From positions 184,892-195,466 of the forward strand of contig NZ_GG695970.1 in NCBI RefSeq assembly GCF_000159955.1: DNA of 10,575 bases. Reading direction: 5' to 3'. Source of the stretch: Paenibacillus sp. oral taxon 786 str. D14 (GTDB taxonomy: Bacteria > Bacillota > Bacilli > Paenibacillales > Paenibacillaceae). Under the pieces are notes generated by a model. That model was not told the origin of the DNA, ran no database searches, and saw only the letters and a program-made list of their open reading frames with translations. Positions 1-6,098 of this stretch are shown here, piece after piece. A program made the position numbers and the translations under genes. The stretch's first letter is position 1, and every line of letters starts with the position of its first letter.

Positions 1-1
1 C

Positions 2-106
2 GCCAAGGCGATCGCCTATGCTGCGGACAACGCGGAAGCGGCCAAAGCAAGGGCCGAGCAGGAGCGGCAGTGGCAGCTCCGTCGGTTGCTGGAATTGGGG
101 ACATAA
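2..106 (+). CDS. C-terminal end of an unidentified protein (partial)
   Basis: The window opens inside a reading frame that runs 34 codons to a TAA at 104-106. The visible tail is rich in Ala, Glu, Arg and Gln, with segments such as AKAIAYAADNAEA and ARAEQERQWQLRR, and ends in ELGT. It is probably a charged amphipathic helix. No catalytic or binding motif is visible and I do not recognise the family. The next gene probably starts 20 bases after this stop, so the two may be co-transcribed. An alternative frame is also open across this stretch as an upstream extension of the next gene. I prefer this frame because the next gene has a good family-type start at 127. Confidence 0.5.
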   Translation, partial: AKAIAYAADNAEAAKARAEQERQWQLRRLLELGT

Positions 107-126
107 GCAATGACGGGGGCGTTGAG

Positions 127-789
127 TTGAAGTATTTTACCAAAGCAATGTATGAGCAAATGCAAATCCGGGGGTACCTGGTTTATCCGGAATCTGAGCA
201 AGAGCTGGAGGCAGACAAAGCCTGGTATGTCGAGCAAGGCAGGGACTATGATAAAGAAGCCAAGGAGATGTATAAATGGTTCATTCAACCTCTGATGTTA
301 AAGCATTTCCCTTCCAGCATTCATCCTCAGGTTCTTGATGGGAGCTTCATGAAGACAAGATGGCCCAGTCCTGAATTGGCTGCCTGGATCAGGGAGTGGA
401 AAGGCAACTGGGATGCAGAATGGAAACGGCGTTGCGACGAATACAGGGATAGATATGAACAGATCATGCAGAACCTTCCTGCAGACGCTCGGCAACTTTG
501 GGAGAATGTCCGATTTCATGATGCCCGAATCCAGGTATTCACTCCGCGCGATGATGGTTCCGTTGAGATTGTACTTGATGAGGTTGGTAAAGAACAATTC
601 ACGCGTCTTATTTTTCAGAACGTGAAATCACTTCGTGTGGAAAAGCCTGAGCTTCTGCAGGGCAGCATGTGCTTGTATGAGGAAATCGATTGGACCGAAC
701 CCCATTGGTTTGAGTTCCGGCTGCTGCTCGAAGCTCCGAGGGAAATGCACGAGCTTTCGCTGGTTGCCGGCGGCGTGAACATAGAGTAG
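127..789 (+). CDS. DUF4085-like protein of unknown function
   Basis: The product has about 220 residues and resembles the DUF4085 group of soluble Bacillus/Paenibacillus proteins, whose members, as I remember them, begin with MKYFTK and continue with an aromatic, acidic helical region. Here a TTG at 127 followed by KYFTKAMYEQMQ gives that N-terminus. A G-run at 115-119 lies seven bases upstream as a weak ribosome binding site. The frame is open further upstream, with a GTG at 70 giving 239 residues, but that extension overlaps the previous gene and does not look family-like. The middle is charged and helical (PSPELAAWIREW near residue 80). The C-terminal half looks beta-rich, with FHDARIQVFTP and GSVEIVLDEVG. 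There is no signal peptide or membrane span. The molecular role is unknown. The family call is from memory of its N-terminal pattern. Confidence 0.72.
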   Translation: MKYFTKAMYEQMQIRGYLVYPESEQELEADKAWYVEQGRDYDKEAKEMYKWFIQPLMLKHFPSSIHPQVLDGSFMKTRWPSPELAAWIREWKGNWDAEWKRRCDEYRDRYEQIMQNLPADARQLWENVRFHDARIQVFTPRDDGSVEIVLDEVGKEQFTRLIFQNVKSLRVEKPELLQGSMCLYEEIDWTEPHWFEFRLLLEAPREMHELSLVAGGVNIE

Positions 790-816
790 TTTATCATTTA
801 CGAAGGAGCTAAACCG

Positions 817-1281
817 ATGAATCCTACATCATTGATCGTCCGTGAAGCGGAATCCGGTGACCTGGAGACCTTGGTACGGCTGTTTGACGAGTATCGCCAA
901 TTTTATGAACAAGCCTCGGATCTCGAAGGAGCCCGTAGTTTTCTGGCGGAAAGGGTAAGCCGGCGCGAATCCGTCGTCTTTCTGGCCATCGATTCGGTCA
1001 GCGGGAACGCGATTGGGTTTACGCAGCTGTACCCGTCTTTTTCCTCGATCTCGATGAAACGGGTGTGGATATTAAATGATTTGTACGTGCGGGAGGAATA
1101 TCGGAACCAAGGTGCGGCGAAGCTGCTCTTGGAAGCAGCAAAATCCCACGCTCAGCGGACGGACGCAAAAGGCCTAGAGCTGTCAACAGCGATCACGAAC
1201 GTCCGGGCTCAGCGATTGTATGAAACAAGCGGGTATGATCGGGATACGGAGTTTTATCATTATTTTTTGAGCTTGAAGTAA
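817..1281 (+). CDS. GNAT family N-acetyltransferase
   Basis: A 154-residue cytoplasmic protein of normal length for a single-domain Gcn5-related acetyltransferase, which moves an acetyl group from acetyl-CoA to an amine. The fold order is visible. Strand 1 is LIVREAESGD. Strands 2-4 run through VVFLAIDSV, AIGFTQLYPSF and VWILNDLYV. The acetyl-CoA pyrophosphate loop is RNQGAA at about residues 96-101, fitting Q/R-x-x-G-x-G/A. The C-terminal motif is NVRAQRLYETSGYDRDTEFYHY, the usual 'N..A..LYE..G' ending. AAGGAG at 803-808 sits eight bases before the ATG. The gene follows the DUF4085-like gene by 27 bases and precedes the response regulator by 13, so all may share a transcript. The substrate cannot be read from sequence. 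Confidence 0.9.
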   Translation: MNPTSLIVREAESGDLETLVRLFDEYRQFYEQASDLEGARSFLAERVSRRESVVFLAIDSVSGNAIGFTQLYPSFSSISMKRVWILNDLYVREEYRNQGAAKLLLEAAKSHAQRTDAKGLELSTAITNVRAQRLYETSGYDRDTEFYHYFLSLK

Positions 1282-1294
1282 AGGGAGTCATCGC

Positions 1295-1799
1295 ATGACC
1301 AAAGTGCTTGTAGTGGATGACGAGGCGAGTATTTCCGGAGCCGTGTCGTATGCGCTTCGGCGGGAAGGGTATACGATGGAGACGGCAGCGTACGGGCAAG
1401 AGGCTTTGGACCAAGTTGAGGTGTTCAAACCGGACGTGATGGTGCTGGACGTGATGATGCAAGCTAAGCGGATACGAGGTTTGCCGCAAGCTGGAGGGGC
1501 GGCCATTGCGGCCAGCGATCCTTACGATCCATCTGCTCAACTGGACGGTTCATGCCGGAGATACCCTGATCGATTTGACGCCAAAGGAATTTGATTTGCT
1601 GGCGCTCTTGGCCGGTCATCCGGGACGGGTGTATTCTCGGGAAGCGCTGTTGGAGCAGGTGTGGGACATGGATTTCGCGGGCGGCACGCGAACGGTGGAC
1701 ATGCACGTGCAACGGCTGCGCAAGAAGCTGGGCCAGTGGAACGATTGCATACAAACCGTATACGGCATCGGCTATAAAAGCGTGGAGCCTTCGCCATGA
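1295..1799 (+). pseudogene. OmpR/PhoB-class response regulator, broken by a frameshift and an internal deletion
   Basis: The start is good (AAGGGAG at 1281-1287, ATG at 1295). The first 55 codons encode a receiver half: VLVVDDE with acidic pocket D8 and D9, then VMVLDVMM with phospho-acceptor D52. At 1460 the expected Pro codon after MM is reduced to a single C. From 1461 the protein continues in the next frame as KLSGYEVCRKLEG, then RPAILTI. That frame jumps straight into a linker, HLLNWTVHAGDTL, and a complete OmpR-type winged helix: DLTPKEFDLLALL, SREALLEQVW, recognition helix RTVDMHVQRLRKKLG, and YGIGYK. The conserved Thr and Lys of the receiver and its alpha4-beta5-alpha5 dimer face are missing, about 60 residues by comparison with the usual length near 228. 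A G-rich site at 1493-1499 before a TTG at 1506 could in principle start the DNA-binding part alone. The stop overlaps the kinase start (ATGA, 1796-1799). Confidence 0.9.
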
Positions 1800-3251
1800 A
1801 ACAGCGGGGCCTAGGGTTTGGTTTGAAATGGAGAGCTGCGCTGCTGCTGGCTTTCCTGCTTGCTGCTGTGATCGCTGTGCTTAGCCTGTTGGTATTGGCC
1901 GGGATCCGGGAGGACCAGCGCAAGCGCTTGGAGCAAATGCTGGCCGCAGAGGCGGAAACCGCGAATCTCCGGGTCCGTCAAGAAGCGCTGACGAGCGTAT
2001 CACCGGCTCCGGACGCGTTTATGGAACTCAGCGGACAAGGCCTTGCCGTCAATTTAGGTGCCGAAAGCGGACTCCCGGTCACATGATATAAGTTGGACGG
2101 GACGCTTGCTGGCACCTCGTTGCCGTTTCAGCCGAAGGTGGACGTCCAGGACGCGCTGGCTTATACGGCCAAAGGACAGTCGGCGTATATCACGCAAGGG
2201 GATCAGCTATTGTATCTAGCACCTCTATATACGATGGATCAGCAGCCGGTAGGGACGGTCCAATTTCATGTGTCCCTTGAGGAGCAGCACGCTTTTTACG
2301 AAAGGATTCGGCGGCTGTTCTGGCTTGTAGGCGCGGCCGTACTGGTTGGGGGATTTCTGCTCGGCTACCTCTATGTCTGGCGGCAGGCCAATGTGATTAC
2401 GCGGCTAAACCGCGCCGTCATGCGCATCGGGGAAGGGGAGTACCTCCGTGAGCCAACAGTTCGCCGGAAGGACGAGCTTGGCGAATTGGCGTTGGGGATT
2501 TTTGAAATGAGCGGAAAAATTGCCACGACCCACGCCCAGTTAACCGATGAGAAAAGCAAGCTGATCGAGGCCGTGACCCGATTGCAGGAGCTGGAGCAGC
2601 AGCAGAAGCTGTTTATCGGGAACATCAGCCATGAGCTGAAGACGCCGCTGACCTCGATCCTCGCCTATACGGATCTGTTGGACATGTATCGGGACGACCC
2701 GGCGCTGCTCGATGAGGCGTGCCGCCAGATCGGCATGGAGGCGGAACGATTGTACGCGCTGGTTGAGAAATCGCTGAAGCTCTCCTCCATGGACGTCTAT
2801 GAATTCGAGACGCATGCGGCCTCGGTGGACCTGAAGCCTTTGCTGGAGAAGGCGGCGGCACGCCTGCAGGCGAGGGCAGAGCAGCAAGGCATCCAGATCG
2901 TCACCGACCTGCAGGACGGCAAGGTATGGGCCGATGCAGATAATGTGATGCATATGGTGATGGATCTGTTGGATAACGCGGTGAAATATAACCGGCCGGA
3001 TGCAAATCACGGTCAGGGATACCGGTATCGGCATTCCGCCGGAGGCACAGGCCTGCATCTTTGATCCTTTCTACACCGTCAGCAGCGACCGGTCCAGAGC
3101 CCACGGCGGGACGGGCCTTGGGCTGTCGCTGGTGCGCAGCCTTGCGCAGAAGCAGCACGGCTCGGTGAACCTGGCGGCTTCCGGTCCCGAAGGATCCACG
3201 TTTGTGATCGAGCTGCCGCTTGAACGTCCGCAGCCTGAGAACGGTGGCTAA
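1796..3251 (+). pseudogene. Membrane sensor histidine kinase, broken by an in-frame stop and a frameshift/deletion
   Basis: The domain order is that of a classical OmpR-partner kinase. A first membrane span (ALLLAFLLAAVIAVLSLLVL) is followed by an extracytoplasmic sensor region of about 150 residues, a second span (LVGAAVLVGGFLLGYLYVW), a HAMP-like region and a DHp helix with ISHELKTPLTSIL. The phospho-His codon is at 2630-2632. The N box is DLLDNAVKYN, G1 is DTGIGIP, the F box is FDPFYTV and G2 is GGTGLGLSL. Lesion 1 is a TGA at 2084-2086; the same frame continues with YKLDGTLAG, so one sense codon, perhaps TGG or CGA, became a stop. Lesion 2 lies near 2999-3003, where the frame changes just after NRPD. 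The strand-linker usually found between the N and G1 boxes is absent, so a small deletion of non-multiple-of-three length is likely. The ATP-binding core is therefore severed from the phospho-acceptor, and activity is not expected. It was translationally coupled to the regulator. Confidence 0.9.
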
Positions 3252-3264
3252 GCTGGCTCATTTC

Positions 3265-3296
3265 AGCCCAGACTTGAATAAGTCGGGGCTTTTTTT
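3265..3296 (+). terminator. Intrinsic terminator after the kinase gene
   Basis: AGCCC (3265-3269) and GACTT (3271-3275) pair with AAGTC (3280-3284) and GGGCT (3286-3290), with one A/G mismatch and a GAAT tetraloop. T3290 and a run of six more Ts follow. It lies 14 bases after the kinase stop at 3249-3251, so it ends the operon of the two-component genes and separates them from the lipoprotein. Confidence 0.93.
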
Positions 3297-3302
3297 GCAT
3301 CC

Positions 3303-3486
3303 AAATGCAAAAGTGCAGTTGATTTCTAGGATAACCGCTGGTTTTGAGCCGGTGAAATGCAAAAGTGCATTTGAAATGGGGCGATTTCGCTCCCAAAGGG
3401 CGTTTTGGGCCGAAATGAACTGCACTTTTACATCTAGAGGGGCATTTTTCCGTCTACAGCGGGAAATGAACTGCACTTTTGCAGTT
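3303..3486. repeat. Four copies of a 23-base repeat, two direct then two inverted
   Basis: Copies built on the core AAAAGTGCA lie at 3303-3325 and 3355-3377. The reverse complement (core TGCACTTTT, preceded by AAATGAAC) lies at 3413-3435 and 3464-3486. Starts are 52, 58 and 51 bases apart. Copy 1 matches the reverse complement of copy 4 at 21 of 23 positions by eye. Copies 2 and 3 match less well, about 17 of 23. The nested order lets the block fold as a long cruciform or RNA hairpin. The spacers also resemble each other in places, for example CCGCTG near 3334 and its complement CAGCGG near 3457. The first copy starts only seven bases after the terminator T-run. I read this as a non-coding intergenic repeat element, possibly a dispersed family; its copy number cannot be judged from one window. 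Confidence 0.8.
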
Positions 3487-3492
3487 GCGGGT

Positions 3493-3646
3493 GACGTTAC
3501 AATGACAACCGACGATGCAATCGCAGGAGAGATACATTTACAACCGACATTGCAACCGCAGCCAACGGTACACTCGCAGTAGCCTACATTACAATCGCAA
3601 CAGACGTTACAATCGCAGTCGATGTTACAAGAACGTTACAAGTCGG
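3493..3646. repeat. Degenerate tandem array of about nine 18-bp units with TTACAA cores
   Basis: Units start near 3493, 3511, 3531, 3546, 3564, 3584, 3603, 3621 and 3635. The best-conserved unit reads GACGTTACAATCGCAGTC (3603-3620). Exact TTACAA occurs at 3497, 3538, 3589, 3607, 3625 and 3636, always on the + strand, with variants ATGCAA at 3515, TTGCAA at 3550 and GTACAC at 3568. The common spacing is 18 bp. The last two cores are 11 bp apart, one helical turn, with a 5-bp spacer, and stand about 30 bases upstream of the probable -10 box of the lipoprotein gene. It may be a minisatellite, or a multi-site operator for an OmpR-class regulator. Confidence 0.75.
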
Positions 3647-3671
3647 ATATTTTTATGTGAAAGGTCTTCCC

Positions 3672-3677
3672 TATACT
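3672..3677 (+). promoter_or_regulatory. Probable -10 box for the lipoprotein leader
   Basis: TATACT matches the sigma-A -10 consensus at five of six positions. It would place the transcription start near 3684-3685, exactly where the first helix of the leader RNA begins. No good -35 hexamer lies 16-18 bases upstream (the stretch is AT-rich, ending in TTTTT at 3650-3654). A weak promoter needing an activator, perhaps bound at the TTACAA repeats, is a reasonable reading. The call rests on the -10 and its position only. Confidence 0.45.
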
Positions 3678-3684
3678 GAAGTCA

Positions 3685-3776
3685 ACAGGGGGAACCGAAT
3701 CAGCCGCCCCGAAACAACGGGGGTGAGCGGTATGGACGGCGACTCCTGTGGCAAAACGCAGGAGGTACCTGGAATG
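3685..3776 (+). promoter_or_regulatory. Candidate structured leader RNA with alternative helices over the Shine-Dalgarno site
   Basis: Helix A pairs ACAGGGG (3685-3691) with CTCCTGT (3743-3749): seven pairs with one G-U. It closes over an inner hairpin, CCCCG (3707-3711) with CGGGG (3718-3722), flanked by CCG/CGG (3704-3706 with 3728-3730). Helix B pairs CTCCTGTG (3743-3750) with CGCAGGAG (3757-3764): eight pairs with a GCAAAA loop. It covers most of the Shine-Dalgarno AGGAGGT (3760-3766) before the ATG at 3774. Helices A and B share 3743-3749 and cannot coexist, so helix A frees the ribosome site and helix B hides it. This is the usual shape of a translational riboswitch. I could not match the 65-base core to a known class. 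The gene it precedes is now frameshifted. Confidence 0.5.
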
Positions 3777-4593
3777 AAGCCCCCTATTGGCACCTATGCA
3801 CTTCAACTTATGGCAGTAGCGCTTGTGTTGGTTATCGTGACGGCTTGCCAATCGAATGAGAAACGACTCACGGTCGTTGACCCCGGAACGCACCAAACCG
3901 GGCAACAACAGCCCGTTCAAACCGGTGTGGAGCAAGCGGATACCAAGCGACAGCTGACGGTTGTAGATGCGCCTCGGTCGGCAGGCCGGGAAATTCGCGT
4001 CGCCAGGACGCATGCCATTGAGGATCGAGCATCCAGTCCTGGATTTCGGAGGACGAGGTGAAGGTGGAAAAGACCCGACTGGTCAAACCCGGGACAGCGA
4101 CGGAGGAAGCGCAATTCGCGTATGAGGTCTCGATCGTGAACCTGGTGACTGGCCAGACACGCCAGCCTGCGGGAGAGGAGAAACAGCAGATGGACGGCTA
4201 CATGCTTGTGAAGGAGACCCCGTCTCCCGATGGCCAGTACCGTTTCATTCAGAAATGGAAGAATAAGTACACGGCCGACAACTTTGTAGAGAATCGCCAA
4301 ACCGGGGAGATCATTCAAATTCAGGGGGATAACTACCTGGAGCTGGGCGGGTGGCTAAACGATGAAACGTACATTTTAGCTGCCGGATCGATGGAAGGCC
4401 GGGGATGAATGGCGTGTATATTTTTGACACCGGCTCCGGGCAAGTGTCCCCGCTCGCTCCTTATTACGCATCGGTCGATCCGCCTCCTCATGCGATCTAT
4501 CCGTTCAGCTGGAGCCCATCGGGCAAACGGCTGGGCATTACGGTGGACGATCCGAAATCGCTGCTGGTCACTCAAGTGATCGATTTTAAGTAG
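3774..4593 (+). pseudogene. Lipoprotein with probable beta-propeller-like repeats, broken by two frameshifts
   Basis: AGGAGGT at 3760-3766 precedes the ATG at 3774 by seven bases. The first 25 residues form a lipoprotein signal: a hydrophobic core (LMAVALVLVIV) and a TAC lipobox, so the mature protein would be anchored outside the membrane. A Gln/Thr-rich stretch with two copies of LTVVD follows. The original frame is lost between 4022 and about 4050, where a one-base loss would join it to WISEDEVKVEKTRLV in the next frame. That frame stops at 4406-4408, and a G4 run at 4401-4404 would, with one more G, continue into MNGVYIFDTGSGQ. The later parts hold phrases typical of propeller-like proteins: SPDGQYRFIQ, LGGWLNDETYIL, SWSPSGKRLGI. 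Read together they give about 273 codons. It lies downstream of the broken kinase and may once have been part of the same system. Confidence 0.8.
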
Positions 4594-4635
4594 AAAATTC
4601 AAATTCAAATTTATTAAGGGAGAGGAACTAACGAT

Positions 4636-5346
4636 ATGAACAACAACATGAAAAAATCAATTCTGGCTTTCGCCGTAGTAGGTATGACCTTATCCGGAGC
4701 TGCCGGAGTTTATGCCGGTACGAAATTGCAGAAAATCAACGCCTATCTGAACAACCAAATCAGCATCCAGGTCGATGGCAAAACCTATGCTCCAGTTGAC
4801 GGGCAAGGCCGTCATTTAGCGCCGATTACCTATAACGGTATGACGTATTTGCCCGTTCGGGCGTTGGCAGACGTGCTGAAGGTCCCGGTAAATTATGATG
4901 CGAACAAACAACTGGTGCAGATCGGCAGCGAAACTTCGGAAACCCCAGGATCTGAGACCGGTTTAACTCCAGTGAAGTATACGAATGCCCAATTGGAAAA
5001 AATCAAAAAGGCGTTCGCCAAATTCGAATCCTTTGAAACGCCTTACGCGCCCCAGCAAATGGCCCAAGGAGATGCCTTCAAGATGGTGGGCGATTCGGAT
5101 GACGGCGTGAATCTGATCTTTAATCATATGACGATTACAATTTCCCCGCGGGATTACGCCTATGGATATGAAGGGGAAACGGTCACCTTGTCCAACGGCA
5201 CGAAAGCCAAATGGTACACACCATCCGACACGCCGATGCTGTCCTTCCAACTGGACGACCGGTTCGTTACATTGAGATCACCGGACGGGAAGTTAAGTTC
5301 GTCGCAACTGGAGGAGGTCGCCGTTACCGTTGCGAAGTTGAAATAA
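4636..5346 (+). CDS. Secreted stalk-domain protein (copper amine oxidase N-terminal-like domain)
   Basis: A 236-residue exported protein. The N-terminus is a Sec signal peptide (KKSILAFAVVGMTLSGAAG, likely cleavage after VYA). Residues of about 36-98 form a stalk domain of the PF07833 type: ISIQVDGKTY, APITYNGMTYLPVRALADVL, VNYDANKQLVQIG. 'YLPVRALAD' is the hallmark. These domains are common on surface and secreted proteins of Paenibacillus and do not imply oxidase activity. The C-terminal 130 residues end in LSFQLDDRFVTLRSPDG followed by SSSQLEEVAVTVAKL, which recalls the end of DUF4367-like extracytoplasmic domains; that comparison is inference. GGGAGAGG at 4618-4625 serves the ATG at 4636; an ATG at 4651 is possible. 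No terminator separates it from the broken lipoprotein 42 bases upstream, so it probably shares that transcript. A terminator follows at 5422. Confidence 0.88.
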   Translation: MNNNMKKSILAFAVVGMTLSGAAGVYAGTKLQKINAYLNNQISIQVDGKTYAPVDGQGRHLAPITYNGMTYLPVRALADVLKVPVNYDANKQLVQIGSETSETPGSETGLTPVKYTNAQLEKIKKAFAKFESFETPYAPQQMAQGDAFKMVGDSDDGVNLIFNHMTITISPRDYAYGYEGETVTLSNGTKAKWYTPSDTPMLSFQLDDRFVTLRSPDGKLSSSQLEEVAVTVAKLK

Positions 5347-5421
5347 AGAGAGAGTAGTCAGAGAGAAGCGAAACAACGATAAACGATATGAAAAAGGTTA
5401 ACCCATAAGGAATCACGGGAG

Positions 5422-5464
5422 GTCTGTCGGAGCAGGAATCTGTGTTGCTTCGGCAGGCTTTTTT
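5422..5464 (+). terminator. Intrinsic terminator after the stalk-domain gene
   Basis: A 13-pair stem, including three G-U pairs, forms between 5422-5434 and 5446-5458 (3' arm TGCTTCGGCAGGC). The loop has 11 bases and a run of six Ts follows. It lies about 75 bases after the stop codon. The stretch between stop and stem (5347-5421) is purine-rich and shows no gene. Confidence 0.9.
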
Positions 5465-5493
5465 ATATTAGGCAAAAGTTAGGAAATCGGCAT

Positions 5494-5522
5494 TTACTTC
5501 CAGTCTTGTTCTAGACTAAGAT
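5494..5522 (+). promoter_or_regulatory. Possible sigma-A promoter for the DinB-family gene
   Basis: TTACTT (5494-5499) and TAAGAT (5517-5522) are 17 bases apart and match the -35 and -10 consensus at four of six positions each. They lie between the upstream terminator and the next start codon, where a promoter is needed. Both hexamers are weak. Confidence 0.35.
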
Positions 5523-5568
5523 AGGATTATTGGGCAAATTGAAGGTGATCTGAGGAGGGGAAGCGTAG

Positions 5569-6024
5569 ATGAGTAAAAGAATCGAACAGCTGGAGCTCTT
5601 GCTGGAGAAGCTTTCAACAACGGTTAACAGTATCGATGAGGCAGCATTTCAGAAGAAACCGTTGCCGGAGAAGTGGTCGAAGCTGGAAATCCTCGGACAC
5701 TTGTGTGATTCCGCAGCCAATAACCATGTGCGGTTTATGAGGATCCTGACCACGGATGAGCCGGTCACATTCGAAGGATACGTACAGGATGAATGGGTGA
5801 GACGTCACGGGTATCAGCATCATTATGGGCGTGAGGAGCTTCTCTTGGTGTGGAACCAACTCAACGGGTTAATCCTGAATGCGCTGCGCAGTTCTGCCGA
5901 GACGGATTGGGAGAAACGGTGTTTTTTTACGGATGGCATCTCGATGACTCTTGAGGAATTGCTTGAAGATTATATTCGGCATGCGCGTCATCATCTGGGG
6001 CAAATCAGCGATCCTAAGCGTTAA
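5569..6024 (+). CDS. DinB-family (DinB_2/YfiT-like) four-helix metal-binding protein
   Basis: The 151-residue length and helical make-up fit the DinB superfamily, four-helix bundles that hold a divalent metal with three histidines. Members include thiol transferases such as YfiT/BstA-type proteins and many of unknown role. The three ligands are visible: H44 in LGHLCDSAANNH and H138 plus H142 in YIRHARHHLGQI (the HxxxH pair). 'KWSKLEILGHL' at about residues 35-45 is the family's usual lead-in to the first His. There is no signal peptide. GAGGAGGGG just upstream is a strong ribosome site for the ATG at 5569. It is probably a single-gene transcript or the first gene of a run into the next. The substrate or thiol cofactor is not readable. 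An old name, damage-inducible, does not show that it responds to DNA damage here. Confidence 0.88.
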   Translation: MSKRIEQLELLLEKLSTTVNSIDEAAFQKKPLPEKWSKLEILGHLCDSAANNHVRFMRILTTDEPVTFEGYVQDEWVRRHGYQHHYGREELLLVWNQLNGLILNALRSSAETDWEKRCFFTDGISMTLEELLEDYIRHARHHLGQISDPKR

Positions 6025-6098
6025 GAAATCCTATGATTTTCCCGGTTCCTTGTTTATATTAGAGACACAACGATGGCAAAAAGAGAGGGAATCTTACG

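Noticed and set aside
2084..2086. TGA read as selenocysteine or Trp (recoding)
   Set aside because: The position is in a sensor region with no redox motif, no SECIS-like hairpin was seen, other genes here use TGA as a stop, and the gene has a further lesion.
2540..3058. 172-codon open frame on the minus strand
   Set aside because: It lies antisense to the kinase DHp and ATPase regions, has a Leu/Gln/Arg-rich shadow composition, and has no ribosome site or family motif.
2093..3064. Separate kinase gene starting at a TTG at 2093
   Set aside because: It is in the same frame as the upstream segment, begins mid-sensor without a Shine-Dalgarno site, and would lack the first membrane span.
3220..3582. 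Open frame of 120 codons across the intergenic repeats
   Set aside because: It starts inside the kinase end, runs through the terminator and both repeat families, lacks a ribosome site, and its product only mirrors the repeats.
3493..3646. CRISPR array
   Set aside because: The units are 14-23 bases, contiguous and degenerate, with no unique spacers of normal length and no cas genes.
3685..3776. Firm assignment of the leader as a ydaO (c-di-AMP) or cobalamin riboswitch
   Set aside because: Short strings resemble each core, but the junction order and length do not align by eye, so only an unclassified switch is claimed.
3657..4061. Start of the lipoprotein at 3657
   Set aside because: It would translate through the structured leader, and the ATG at 3774 has the ribosome site and begins the lipoprotein signal directly.
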